Made by a program: the position numbers and the translations under genes. 64,000 nt of DNA from Acanthochlamys bracteata (lineage: Eukaryota; Streptophyta; Magnoliopsida; Pandanales; Velloziaceae), in the NCBI GenBank assembly GCA_019914995.1, contig CM034126.1:13087001-13151000 (forward strand), written 5' to 3'. The notes beneath the pieces were generated by a model, which was not told the DNA's origin, did not search any database, and worked only from the letters and a program-made list of their open reading frames with translations. Positions within the stretch are counted from its first letter, which is position 1; the number at the start of each line of letters is the position of its first letter. Below are positions 36,534-50,180 of this stretch, one piece after another.

Positions 36534-37309
36534 TTATGCGCACTTCACGAATTTCACAAATTTGCTTTTTCTGTGCGAGTAAAACCCTTCTTTCAACTTG
36601 TTGTGTAGGAAAAATATTTAAGAGTATTAAAATATAAAATTTTAAAAATATTTTAAAGTTTTCTAGAAAATAATTTGATTTTTACATTATATTTAATAAA
36701 ATTTGAACTTATAAATGTATAAAAATAATTAGCTAGATAATTTAAATTTTAGAAAATAATTTTAATGCACATATAATTATTATTTTTAAAAATATAATAA
36801 AAATTTCTCTTTTTCACTAAAATTTTATTAGTTATTCGGTCTATAAAAATCAAGTGCTATTCTTTTTTATTTTAATTTGAATACAAAATTTTTCACAAAT
36901 CACACACAAGAAAAAGAAGGAAAAAATATTTAAATTGTTTTATAAAAATTATTATTGACTATCATATAATTCGTCTAAAGAAGCACAACTAATTTCGTAC
37001 TATATTTTATTTTTATTAATATATCTAATAAACGAAGTTAAATATTGTATATTTTTTTCTTCTATTCAATATCTTTATTTTTATTAAATTTAAACCTTGT
37101 TAACGTCTATATCCAAATAGAGCCATAATAAAAGATTACTGTATAAGGACAAAGGCTAAAACAAATTCATTATTCAAAGATTTTATTACTTTTTGGATAC
37201 AAAAATTAAATTATAATATATGCAAATTTGTGTTAATAAATTTATAAAATTAAAATTTATAATTTATAATTTTTAAAATGATAATGAGAAGAATTAGTTC
37301 TTATTTCAA

Positions 37310-37319
37310 AATAATAATA

Positions 37320-37350
<31 letters not shown>

Positions 37351-37352
37351 TA
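37310..37352. repeat. (TAA)n microsatellite
   Basis: About 14 TAA/ATA units with one G interruption, immediately upstream of a balanced-composition stretch that leads into the Expp1-like promoter. Confidence 0.92.
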
Positions 37353-37479
37353 TCTATAGAGGTGGTGTTTGGCAGGCCGGTTTAGAAACACCGAAGACCC
37401 AACAAGGCGTACAAAGGTAGGCCCTATAAAAGCCCATCGCAACCTGGTAGAAATGTCAGAAAGATTTAGGTCGGTGGAT

Positions 37480-37603
37480 CACGTGCTTTTCACGAGGTTT
37501 CTCGTTCGAGTCTTCGAGGAGCTTCCGCGTGACCGCCTCCAGTCAATAATTGACCCCTTCGCATCACTCTCTCGTTTCCTATAGGTCCAACTCATCCACG
37601 TCA
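37480..37603 (+). promoter_or_regulatory. G-box and CCACGTCA (UPR-type) motifs upstream of the Expp1-like gene
   Basis: CACGTG at 37480-37485 is a G-box. CCACGTCA at 37596-37603 matches the bZIP element used in plant unfolded-protein-response promoters. Downstream of both, a 246-base MITE (37650-37895) lies between them and the gene. Functional meaning is inferred from motif and from the secreted or ER nature of the gene product. Confidence 0.4.
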
Positions 37604-37649
37604 GCAATTTCCTTCGAGGATTTTCTCCTCCTGTTGGTACAACTAATAA

Positions 37650-37895
37650 GAGCGTGGTTACCGACACTCAAAACTCATTTTTTTTTGAAATTTATTTTTA
37701 ATATAAAATAAATAGAAAAATTAAATAAATCTTTTTATTAATTTTTTTTAAAAAATTTATTTTTACAATTTATTATAAATATTACATTATATATAATTTT
37801 ATTTTTGATTAAATATTTTTAATTTTAATTTAATTTTTAAAATTAATTTTTTAAAAATTCACTTCATCCACTATTTTATCAAAATAAACACGCCC
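37650..37895 (-). mobile_element. Tourist-like MITE family B, copy in the Expp1-like promoter
   Basis: Ends GAGCGTGGTTACC and AAATAAACACGCCC, flanked by TAA on both sides (37647-37649 and 37896-37898). The reverse complement matches 41432-41675, sharing GTGGATGAAGT near one end and GTGTCGGTAA near the other. 3-base TAA duplication fits PIF/Harbinger. It ends about 105 bases before the start codon at 38000. Confidence 0.85.
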
Positions 37896-37999
37896 TAAAT
37901 CGACCGCTGTAATTACTTCCTCCAAAACAAAACCAAAAAAAACAAAAAAACAAAAAAATTAAACCTGAAGAGAAAAATCTGAAAGAAATACGGAAGGTT

Positions 38000-40560
38000 A
38001 TGGCGCGAGCAAGATTGTCGTTGGCATTTTTGGTTTTCGGATTGATCACAGTTGTCAGCGATCCGATCTCTTCGAAGAGTTTCAATCCTTCAGCGGCGCC
38101 AAAGGCGATCAATGTAAGAAATTGTCTTTGTTGCTGGTTTCGTTGAATTACATCATTTTGCTATTGTTTGGAAGTAGTCTTGAGAGGTTCCATCTTTTCT
38201 ATATTGATTGATGACCTGTGATTTTTGGAATAAATTCAGGTTGTTTTGTTTGAAAAGGGTGATTATAATTCGGTTGCTTTATTTGGTACCACGGTATATC
38301 CGTTTGCTTCAGGAGATCTCGACAATTGAAATTTGTTATGTATAATGTACTCATGTATATATTTTGTATCAATAGATGACAAATAGTCTTGAAATCATGT
38401 TGTATGTTCTTCTGTTTGATGGGTTCAACAACATTTGCAACTGACGAATTCCATCATATGATAAGAAGCTTTCATTTAACGTGAGATATCTGGACGGAAA
38501 TTTCAGTTAGGAATTTGTTTTTCAACTTGACGTGATGTTCTACTTAATTCTTGTACATCTTCCCGTTGGCTGAACATTGATAGGTTTGTTAAACCTTTTG
38601 AATCTGTTCCACCCGGATGCTTATAATTTTCCTTTATATTGTGAAGGATTTGAGGGATGCCATTATCAAAGGTCTAGGCTTCAAAGTTGAGGATGGATTG
38701 AAGGTGTCTGGATTCGATGTACGTGATGCTTTGGTTGGACAATCGTTAGCATCTGAATTTGATATCCAGGTTGGCAAGAAGACATTTCCTGTTAAGCTCC
38801 TCAAGGATGTCAGCAGTTGGGAATTTGCGGACCTACTGATCTTTAAGGTAAATGAGGCAGTTGAGTCTGAGACTGGACTGGTGGAGAGGGGTAAGAATGT
38901 GAAGGGTAGAGTCTTGCCGGTTCTTCCACCATTTCAACTTGCTGGACCTATGGAGCTATGGATTCAGGATGGTGATGATGTGAGGCTTTCCTTGCCGGTG
39001 AGTTGCTTTTCTGGATGCCATTTGCTTTTATGAATACAAGTTCTTAGTCAGCAAGCATGAAACTCATTCAGCAAGCATGGCGTCTGTTTGTGTAGCACTT
39101 CTTTGAGGTTTTTATTCACTTTGTAGCTGACGTCTGATAGAATGGTACTTGTGATAAAGAAAAAGAAATTCGTAACAGCTAAACATGGATTTGCTGGTCC
39201 ATTTGCCTCTTACCGAAAGACCTTACATAAATTGTTCAATAGATATTGTGGGAACGCTCCCGCAATTAGTATTTTATTCATAAAATATCTTGCCAAACTA
39301 ATCCAGTTATAGATTTTGACGCTAAAGAGGATATAACATATAGAATTTTCATATAGCCTTTTAGTTTCATTTGTTGCTGAGTTGCCTAAGTGCTTTATAA
39401 CTAACAGTACATTTGAGCTTCGAACATCATTGGACATATCACCACATCTCTTTGCTTAAATATGTGTCCATCTATCATTGTTCTTCAACAGCTGTCTTGA
39501 GGGGGTTGCTCAATTAGAGCGATTCCTTTGTTAAGCAAGCTGTCTCTGAGGTATATTGCTTGGTTAAAACGACTGAAATTTTTCCTATTCACTACTTGGC
39601 TCTCCTTTTTTACTGTTGTTTATGAAAAATATCAAAACTGTCCTTCCTGTTAAGTTTTTATTCATTCTATTTTAGGTTCGGTCATTTGGTTCTGGTAGTG
39701 GCGTAAATGAAATGCCTTCTATGGATTACTTATATTGTTGGTCTAATTTTTATTTTGTTTTGCTTTGGCAGCATGATGTTGAGGCTGGAGCACTTAAGAA
39801 GGTCCTTCTAGCAGATGGCGCAGTTGTAACTGTGAAGGGTGCAATGTCTGTTAGCCTCCGGAACTCGCTTGACTTACCTCTTCCTCTCAACATCACTAGC
39901 CACAAGGACCGTCCAGTTGCCACAGGCATTCTTGCTATAGCTGAGGCTCTTAGAAGTGCAGCTCGGTCCAGTGAGAAGCCTCTGCTTTCCCTTCGCATTG
40001 TTGGCCCAACATCCCTTACCTCATCCCCTTCAGCATCACCAAATAACAGGCTCAAGTTGAAGCGTCTTGCTCCTGGCGTAGTGGAGCTATCATCGAGATC
40101 TGCCTCAGCAGTCACCAAGCATGAGGAAGGATCACGTGCTAAAAACCTATGGCCTCTTACTTCATTGAATGGGTCAAATGCTAATCTGAGAGGCTTTGAG
40201 GAGTTGCTGGCATCAGTTTTAGGGAAGGAGGGAAAGAAGCGAGGGTCATTCAGACTTGTAAAGGCGGAGGTTACCGCGAGGACATATGTGAAGATGGGAT
40301 TCTCCGTAGAGAAGAGGCTACTTGATGGCCAAGTAGATTGGTCAGGTTTCCCTGAATGGAAAAGAAAACCAGAGAAGGCAGTAGCTCATTTTGAGGTAAT
40401 AGCAAGATTGGAGGACAATGGGAAGGTAATTCCAGAGAGAATTGTCGAGGTTCAACCTGTTGAAATTCATGATAGTGTGCTGTCTAGGGTGCAGACTGGA
40501 AACGTCACCATGAGCCAAATTCCAGTAATCCATCCACCTCCTCAGTACTTCACTCTGTGA
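38000..40560 (+). CDS. Conserved plant secreted/ER protein of unknown function, Expp1-like
   Basis: Exons 38000-38113, 38647-38997 and 39772-40560 join in phase 0 to give 417 residues. The N-terminus MARARLSLAFLVFGLITVVS is a typical signal peptide with likely cleavage near residue 20-21. The mature part is soluble, with no other clear membrane segment. It reads DLRDAIIKGLGFKVEDGLKV then GFDVRDALVGQS, then a region with LPLPLNITS and NGS-type glycosylation sequons, and ends HPPPQYFTL. It resembles the plant proteins annotated as Expp1 (Arabidopsis AT3G44150-type), recalled from memory and without known biochemical function. No catalytic motif was recognised. The start is the first ATG after the MITE. 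Intron 2 holds a short unused ORF. The gene model is firm; the name is less so. Confidence 0.75.
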
Positions 40561-41860
40561 TAAGAGTCTTCCTCTCTACACGCCGGTAATGGGAACTAGC
40601 AACTGTAATGGCTAAGAGAAGCTGCTGAAGCTTTACAGATTTTGTAAGGGTATGTACAGAGATAAAAAATAGTGGAAGTAAGATGTAGGTGCATCTAATG
40701 ATCTTATGGCTCCCACAACACCAAGACTTTGGTCCTTCTTCTTTCCTTTCATATACTTGTGACAACTTCTTAAGACATTTGTTAACAATTCTTGAAGGTC
40801 TCCACTTATATCTTTTTGAATGTCTTGTTCATCATTTACATATCTACATTAGCTTTTCTGAGGAAAACACGACATTATTGCATGTGTTCAAAGCAAAATA
40901 TGAATTTCTGCAGGTTTCTCATTTCCATTTACTGCATTTGTGTTTTCTAATTTGGTACTATCTGAATCTGGTAAAATTCTTCAGTGTTGTCCTATAGAGT
41001 TTTATGATTAGCTTCTGTTGTGTCATTCTAGTTGTTGAACGCTCCAGGTAACGGGTCCTATACGTGCATCCTCCACAAATATTTCTACTCAAGTATTGAC
41101 CAATTTGGAGATATTTGGGCGTACTTACTAAAAAAAACTTTTTTAATTTTTTTTATAAATATATTATTTTATAAATATTTAAAAATAAAAAAATATATAA
41201 TTATTTTATTATTATATTTTATTTGTATGTTCTAAAATAAAATTATTTTGAAAAAATTGTGCGTTATTTTTTTTTAGTTGAAAAGAAGCTTATTGATAGT
41301 GATAAATAATCTCAAATATGCCCTTGATGACCTTATAATTTATAAATCAATTGTAGCTTCAAAGATGTGACAAATTGTGCAGCGGCTTACTTTTTCTACG
41401 GCTTCTAATTCATCAATACAATTTTAGCTTAGGGCATGTTTACCTTAAAATAAAGTGGATGAAGTAAGTTTTTTAAAAATAAATTTAAAAAATTAAATTA
41501 AAAATTAAAAATATTTAATTAAAAAAATATATATTAATTTAATATTTATAGTAAGTTTTAAAATTAAATTTTAAAAAAAATTTATTAATAAAAAAATTTA
41601 TTTTAATTTTTATATGTATCTTATATTAAAAATAAATTTAATAAAAAATGAATTTGGGTGTCGGTAAATACGCCCTTAATCTTCATTTCCCATTCGTCTA
41701 TTTTGATTATATGTTAGTATGAATGCATTGTTAAAAAGCTTACAATTGCATATTTTATTGTAAACAGGCCTAGCCCAAATATCTAGTTAAAAGGCTTAGA
41801 GTGATATAGTTTTTCAGTCTGGTTATATGCCTAGGGCTCAATTTTGACGATTTCAAAATT
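40561..41860. other. Intergenic region between the Expp1-like gene and alpha-tubulin
   Basis: The first part (to about 41050) is the likely 3' UTR and terminator of the Expp1-like gene. 41432-41675 is a Tourist-like MITE. No other gene is supported. Confidence 0.6.
41432..41675 (+). mobile_element. Tourist-like MITE family B, intact copy
   Basis: 244-base element, ends GGGCATGTTTACC and GGTAAATACGCCC, flanked by TTA on both sides (41429-41431 and 41676-41678). Non-coding AT-rich core. Best-preserved representative of the family also seen at 37650-37895 (inverted), 45391-45608, 19907-20138 and 20492-20738. Confidence 0.88.
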
Positions 41861-41862
41861 TT

Positions 41863-42019
41863 GGGCGGGAAAATCACCCAAAATAAATCACCCAAAATAC
41901 AAACTACTTAACCAGGCTGTCCGTTTTAACAAGTCTTAAAACCCAAAATAGTGCCCACTAAATGAACCGTTGTAAAGTGGTGTTTCTTTTTAAAATTATA
42001 TTGATTCCCTATAAATAGG
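41863..42019 (+). promoter_or_regulatory. Alpha-tubulin promoter: E2F-like and MSA-core motifs with TATA box
   Basis: GGGCGGGAAAA (41863-41873) is the reverse complement of TTTTCCCGCCC, an E2F/DP-type site. Two CCGTT (AACGG) cores at 41921-41925 and 41967-41971 match the core of mitosis-specific MSA elements. CTATAAATAGG (42009-42019) is a strong TATA box about 140 bases before the start codon. Together these fit cell-cycle-linked tubulin expression, but binding is inferred. Confidence 0.55.
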
Positions 42020-42141
42020 CCACTAGGGCGAAAGGTTTCAGAATCGTTCTGAAGGCGTCTTCACACAAGCCGTCTTTGTTTTCCTCGTTCGATAGCGATC
42101 TCTTCGATCTCTCAATCTTTCGTTTTGGTTTGTGTTTCTGA

Positions 42142-44251
<2,110 letters not shown>

Positions 44252-45390
44252 GCAGCTTTAGTTCTGTGGTTGTGTACTGGCTCTTTACTCTTTGGGCCCC
44301 CATATTTTCAGTTTGTGTTGTCTGATGAAGAGTTCTTCAACTATGACGTGTCTTCCATCATTTTGCAATGGTTGAAGTAATATATTCTGCTTGTTAGATT
44401 TTATTTCTGGTTATTTCTGCTGATTATATCTGTTAGTTTTTACTGTTATATTATGCTTGGGTTGGTGGTGTTTTGAGATTTTTTATATCCAGTTTTAGTC
44501 ATGCTCTGGTGTATAAATTTTGTTTCATTGACTGTATCGCGAGCGTGATATGTGGTCTTTCTTGCATGTTTTGTTCTATCAATAGTTACTGTTAATTTAA
44601 TGTTATTTGTTCACAGTGATACTATTTTTTCTTTGTGTACTTGGGATATCAGCAGATGCAGGGCGAGGTCTGCCACTGTCTCTGTTAATTAATTTATGAA
44701 ACATCAGTAAGGATAACGGATATAACATGAAGTTGGCTGTTGTTACTTTGTCTGTTTTGTGCTTTTTATGAGAAAACTGAAAGTTTTGAGCCAGTAGTTT
44801 TTCTATGCCATTTTTTGATGGTACGTCATTGTAAAGATTTGATTAGTTTTCCCCTGTGATAAATCAAATTTAAAAGGACTAGTATGTTCGGTAGTATTTA
44901 TTATTACGTATCAAAATCTTATTTTTATTTTGTATTTTTAATAGTTTTTAATAAATTTTAAAATTATTTTTTCTTAAAAAATAAAATTAAGTTATACATT
45001 ATATATTTTATAATTCTTATTTAAAAAAATAAATTTATGTATAAATGTTAAATAAATTTTTTTAAAAATATTTTATTAAATCTCAAACATTCGGAAATGG
45101 CATCAGAGATTTTGGTTGCAGTTCAGTAGGCAAAGCTTCAATAGAATACAATGTATAAAGTAGAGAAGAAATTAGATGATTATGAGCTCAACTTTGAGAA
45201 TCGTCTGCAGCTACAATTTTTTTCGAAAAACTTTATTCGGTATGTGCTCATTAATTATATCAATCAGCAAAGAAATGAGAAGACAGATGCTACAGGCGCC
45301 AAGCTCGGTAACAGCTTGTAACCTACGGTGGGGTTATGAGACTGCTGAGATGTTAGAGCACGGCTCAAAAGAAACAATTGCTTCGACTTT

Positions 45391-45608
45391 GGGTTTGTTT
45401 ATTTTAAAATAAATTAACTTTTGTAAAATAAATTTTACAAATAAATTCAAAATTTTAAAATATTTAATAAAATTAGTTTTTATATTTATTTTATAATAAG
45501 AGTGACTTTATAATTAAATTTAAAAAATAAATTCTAAATAGATTTAAAATTTTGTTTTTTTATATTAAAAATAAATTTGAAAAAATTTGGTGGGTTGATA
45601 AACAAGAC
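45391..45608 (+). mobile_element. Tourist-like MITE family B, copy
   Basis: Starts GGGTTTGTTTATTTT and ends GATAAACAAGAC, flanked by TTT on both sides (45388-45390 and 45609-45611). AT-rich, non-coding, 218 bases. Related to 41432-41675. Confidence 0.6.
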
Positions 45609-45822
45609 TTTTGTGTTAGATTTATAAATTGTGTTACAGAAAGAAAACAAGATTATACAGCCAAACACTATGTTCATTTTATTGAGGTCCTCTTGTGTTA
45701 AACAGAAGTCAATAGCGATTTTAAGTAGAATAGGAACTATTTCCAAATTCCAAATTCTTAACAAAAACGTAAAATAGAGAATGTAGTGTTATTTTTCTTA
45801 ATGAAAATAGACAAACAAAAAT

Positions 45823-45885
45823 TGCTTTTATCGAAAGTCAAACTCAAGACCTCCCGGGTGCTCTAACCAACTGAGCTACGAGAGC
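45823..45885 (-). pseudogene. tRNA-Thr-like remnant lacking the anticodon arm
   Basis: On the minus strand the sequence begins GCTCTCGTAGCTCAGTTGGT, continues TAGAGCACCCGGGAGGTC and TTGAGTTTGAC, and ends AAAAGCA. The D-arm/box A (TAGCTCAGTTGG) is intact. About ten bases that would hold the anticodon loop are missing between CACCCG and GGAGG. The T-arm and acceptor 3' side carry several C-to-T and G-to-A changes and no longer pair with the 5' acceptor. The layout resembles plant tRNA-Thr from memory. It cannot work as a tRNA; it may be a tRNA pseudogene or a relic of a tRNA-derived SINE. Confidence 0.7.
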
Positions 45886-47970
45886 TCAGGCAGAGGGGAC
45901 GGGTACAAACTTGGCATCTTCTTCTTTGTCAAGTGCTGAAGTTAAGTGTCATCGTCATTTCATCACATTCTGGCCTTTAACGGTATATTTCCTGTGGAAA
46001 TGTACATCTCACAAGCAAAGAGTCCCAAGTTCACCAAAACATGGATATTAGTGAAGCTGATGAGCTTGGTTTGTTTGCTGGCGTCTCTGATGTCGGCTTG
46101 TGCTTCCATTCAAAGCCTTGCTCAAAGTGTCAGACACTACAGACCCTTCAGAGATTAACTGGAAGTACATGCCTCCACGTAACTTTTGGTTGTCAATAAA
46201 AGAATTCTAATACCTTGACGATAAAGAATCAGCAAAGTTTGTTGATTCAAATCAATCGGTTTGGCAAAAATTCTTGATAATTTGCGGAATCAGATTCTAG
46301 TTTGCCTATATCTTCAGAAAAAAAATTATCTGTGGCGCTTGTTATCAAGTTTTCATTAGCTATATCAGCAAAAAGTTTTGTGATTTCGTGGTCTTTTGGT
46401 AAAAACTACGTAGATATACTAGAGTATTTTATTAGTTATTGTGATTATTAATATTTGCAAGAGTAGATTCTCTTTCAAAAGTTTGAGCTAGCTATATCAC
46501 CTGACTTAAGTGTTAAGCATTATATACGGTCCAGACAATCTTGCAAAGTAAAAATATCCATTGTTAGGGTTTGGAGCTGCGTATATTGCTGATTCTTTAG
46601 CTCTTTTTTCTGTTCTTGTTAAAGTTAATCGTAATCAGATTCGAAAAGGATCAGATCCATACTTTCACTAATAAGTTAATTAAACTCATTCCATCTCCCT
46701 TAAAGAATCAGAAGCTAATCCTTATGTTTCTTTAAGAGCAGCTGTTGAAATGACATAAGTACTTATGCCAACTCTAATAATTCTACTAGCACTTCTAACT
46801 CCCAGAACAACATGTGCTAGGAACTCGAATCAGAGCACTTTCTGAAAAAAAAAAAAAAAAACACATCAGCTACTAAAATATTCGGCAGAATTATCCACTC
46901 AAGGTTCAATTTAGCAAGTTAACACAACCAAGTTTTCCAAGCGAGAACCGGATAGTTTTGCAGGAATCATTCCCTCTATGTGATATGTCGTTTATGTTCT
47001 ATTAAGGCATTCCAGTTTCTAGAAGAAAAAAGGGGAAATTGCGTAAAGGTTCTAAACTTCTCTATTACAAGAAAATGACTCTTTTTCTTTTAATTACAAC
47101 ATTTAGTTGCAAAACACAAAAGTTGTGGGGGGACTGAAAAAGATAATTTCATTAAAATTAGGGTGTCAAAAAGGTTAATATAATGGAAGTCTGACCTCAA
47201 AATTAATAACTCCAAGTATGCGTGCCGCATTTTCTTGCTTTCTTTGGGAATAAGAGAAGCACTTCCTCTTTGTTCTTCTTTGCTTTTCAATCAATGGAGA
47301 ATCAACTTATCTTATATTTGTTTTAAAGATAAGAATATAAGGAAGGTCTTTAAAAGGAAAAAATATAAATAACTGAATATGGTTTCAAATTCTACTATCT
47401 TCATGTGCCGTTTGTGTGTTGTTTTCTAGCTTAGGGCCTAAGTTTCTCTGTGTTTCTGTCTTCGTTATTACCTTAATCTAAACCGCCGCAATCAAGTAGT
47501 CCAAGTAACCCAAAACTTTCTAATTAAGCTTAGCATACTCAAAACACATTTTCCCTTTTATGGGTAATTAAAAATTTGATGTTTAGATTACGATAATACC
47601 CTTAATTGGTTATTTTTTGCGCATAATATTTGTAAGACATCATAACCACGTCTATTTCGCCAAAAAAATTACATTACTTCTGAATTTCATTGTACAGGTT
47701 ATTTTTAGGAAAAAATAAATAATCATCAATTTTATGATGAAGTGAGCAAACAATTTCATGAAAGATGCTCGTAAGAAAAAGATAAAATGAAGGGCAAAGT
47801 TGTAAAGTCCTCCGAAATAATTTTCCTTAGCAATGGCAAAATAATAAATAATTATGAAATGAAAGGTATTCCTTCATTAGTTGACCAAACCCCATTCATT
47901 CATTATAAATGTCTTGACCCGGCTCTTATTAACCGCCCCAAAACCTTCCCGCCCAATCCATCTAAAACTC

Positions 47971-47985
47971 TATTATATATACAAT
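47971..47985 (+). promoter_or_regulatory. TATA box of the SRO gene
   Basis: TATTATATATACAATC lies about 100 bases upstream of the SRO start codon (48079), at normal spacing for a TATA promoter. Confidence 0.5.
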
Positions 47986-48078
47986 CACACCAACTCAAAA
48001 TTCTCATAACCGACTCGTTGTTCTTTCTTCATTATTCGTTCTTCTTCCAAATCTGAAAAACAACTCCACATAACAACA

Positions 48079-50180
48079 ATGGAAGAAGAAGATAGTACCA
48101 GTTCCTGTATCTCGACATCTTCAAAGCCCCAATTCAATGTTAAAGACCAATCGCTCGCCGGTCCATCATCCTCGTCGTCGACAAACTTGCTCCGGGCGTT
48201 CTCCAATTTCAAGCGCAGCGGAATTCCGTATTCGATTTTCCGGTTCGTTGGTGGCTGTTGGCGCAACGATATTCCTGCGGGTGTTATTGCTCGTCTCCGC
48301 AATGCTTTCGCCGCCGGGATCACGGTTGTGGAATCTGCGATCGACGGTCGTGATTACATTTTTGATTTCCTTGGGATGCGGATGGTTGATTCTGTGACTG
48401 GTAGAAGCCATTGTATTGGGTGGACTGATGTTCAAGGCCGTGATTTCTTTCCTAGGATAGCAGCGTCGTCGGTGTGGACGGGATCGGTGAGGCTTGCGGA
48501 GGGATCGAGGTGTTTCGATGCTGTTAAACGGTTGTTTCTGGCAGGTTTTAACGGTAGCGATGAAGCGGTTGTTGTTTCTATTCACCAGGGTACTTCTTCT
48601 TATGGAAGGAGTCGACGGAGGAAGGAGTTCAAGGAGTTTGAGGAGCGAACGAAAAGTGTTCGAGGAAATGCCAATGTGAAGTTTGGGTGGTATGGTGCGA
48701 CGGCGGATGAAGTTAAAAATATCTGGGAGGAGGGTTTCTCGGTGATGGAAAATAGACGAGAAGAGGAAGATCTCCCTGGACTTGGATTTCATTTCTCCGA
48801 ACCCTTGGCTTCTAATTTGAGGTAATCAATTTGGATCTTCTTATAGGAGATAATTAATTTAAGATCTACTTAGAAATTCATGTTTTAAACGAAATCCTAC
48901 TTGATCAATGACATACTTGATGCTTTTTTAGTATTTTAAATATAAACTCGACATAAATTGGTAAATCTTAACTGTGCTCAAGCAGAACCTTGGGTAGCTA
49001 CTACAGACTAATTATCTTATTTTCTAAAGTAACTTATCTGAGCCAGCTTTTGGTAGGATGATCTGTAAGTGCGTAATGAATTTATATGAAACTTAGATTT
49101 ATTCAGGGTAAAGTTTTGGATTGATTGTTGCTTTTCATTTAGTTTTATCTCATATTTATTTCTTGACCAGAAAGAGATATGATTTTGTCATGATTTGTAA
49201 TCCTTGACGGGATGCAAGTTTGTGCTTTTGTAGGTAGGATAGTTGAACAGTTTCTATGAGTTAATTGAACTTACTGTAATGCTTTCCGTTGTGACGAAGG
49301 AAAGTGAAATCATAATTTAGCTGATTTGTTGATAATGAATACCACTTCTAGAACAACTTAAAAGGCTTCAAAATTATGATTGTAGATGCAACAGAAGGTG
49401 TATCATAAAAGCGCTCATAATACAATTGTAGTATTTTGCAATTTTTAATGGCTAACCAATTGGCCTTTTTGCTCCAGTGCAATGAGAGCGAAGGCAGGCA
49501 AAAACAACGAGCAGCATCTTTTATTATGCCGCATCATATTGGGCAAATTCGAGGAAGTACCAGCGGGCTCCAAACAGATATGCCCTAGCAGTAGTGAATT
49601 TGAAAGTGGAGTTGATGACCTTGAAAATCCTAAATGGTACATCATTTGGGGAAACAATATAAACTCTCAGGTCATTGTTGAATCTATTGTGACCTTCAGA
49701 TTTAAGTCCTCACTGCAAATTCCTCAAGTGGGTAAGTATAGATTGATTGTCAAACAATTATTTGAAGAATCGATTGAGCTTGTTGAGCATTATCAGATTG
49801 GTATTGAGCTTCTTGTTTGCCTGTAATTCTAGTTCCGCACATAGGAAGGTCTGCATCAATGAAGACTTCACCCAAGACTACTTCCATGCAAAAGTTATTC
49901 ACAGAATTCGCCAAGGTTCTACCTGAAAAGACTATGAAGGAATTGGTGAACCACTTTCATCTCTTCAAGGTAACCCCAAAAAATTTCCTTTGTAAGTGGC
50001 TTCCTGTAAAGCACTAACGCTAAGCTGATAATGGGATTGCTTCTGAAGAAATATGCTGACTTTATTAGTTCTATTATTGTCCTGCAGAAAGGAAGAGTTA
50101 GCAAAGAGAGCCTCCTGAAATTGATCAGAACAAGTGTTGGAGATGAGCTGCTTAGGTCTGTCGTCCAACGGATCCGTTGA
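48079..50180 (+). CDS. SRO protein (SIMILAR TO RCD ONE, small SRO2-5 type): PARP-like plus RST
   Basis: Plant stress regulator of the RCD1/SRO family. Exons 48079-48821, 49478-49731, 49833-49969 and 50088-50180 join with consistent phases to give 408 residues. A Ser-rich N-terminus (about 1-60) is followed by a PARP-like fold: FDAVKRLFLAGF, VKFGWYGATADEVKNIWEEG, LGFHFSEPLASNLSAMRA, HLLLCRIILGKFEEV and NPKWYIIWGNN. The classical H-Y-E catalytic set of active PARPs is not evident, as in most SROs, so enzyme activity is doubtful. The C-terminal RST domain (about 345-405: KLFTEFAKVLPEKTMKELV ... GRVSKESLLKLIRTSVGDEL) binds transcription factors. There is no WWE domain, which sets it with SRO2-5 rather than RCD1/SRO1. 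Family members act in salt, oxidative and hormone responses. Confidence 0.94.

Larger units (their letters stand above)
34174..37995. other. Intergenic region between bHLH and the Expp1-like gene
   Basis: Contains a (CT)n run at 34346-34368, long AT tracts (35400-35620 resembles a degraded MITE family A element), the TIR element at 36240-36533, a (TAA)n microsatellite at 37310-37352 and the MITE at 37650-37895. A 71-codon open frame at 37369-37584 has no family similarity that I recognise. Confidence 0.55.
44252..47960. other. Intergenic region between tubulin and SRO
   Basis: Starts with the tubulin 3' UTR (to about 44500). Contains the MITE at 45391-45608, the tRNA-like remnant at 45823-45885 and a 17-base A run at 46845-46861. 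Short ORFs (for example 45946-46158) have no recognisable family. Confidence 0.6.

Noticed and set aside
37369..37584. 71-codon ORF upstream of the Expp1-like gene
   Set aside because: No family similarity recognised, lies in a likely promoter with G-box, and no splice or translation support.
38225..38330. Extra exon in the first Expp1-like intron (GTTGTTTTGTTTGAAAAGGG...)
   Set aside because: It has an acceptor-like CAG and is briefly open, but hits a stop (TGA near 38328) and the 38113 to 38647 join keeps phase without it.
45823..45885. Functional tRNA gene
   Set aside because: No anticodon loop and an unpaired acceptor stem.
46845..46861. Poly(A) tail of a retrocopy
   Set aside because: The 17-base A run has no upstream gene-like sequence and no flanking duplication.
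48166..48792. 208-codon minus-strand ORF inside SRO exon 1
   Set aside because: Antisense shadow of a strongly supported exon; low-complexity Arg/His-rich translation and no family motif.
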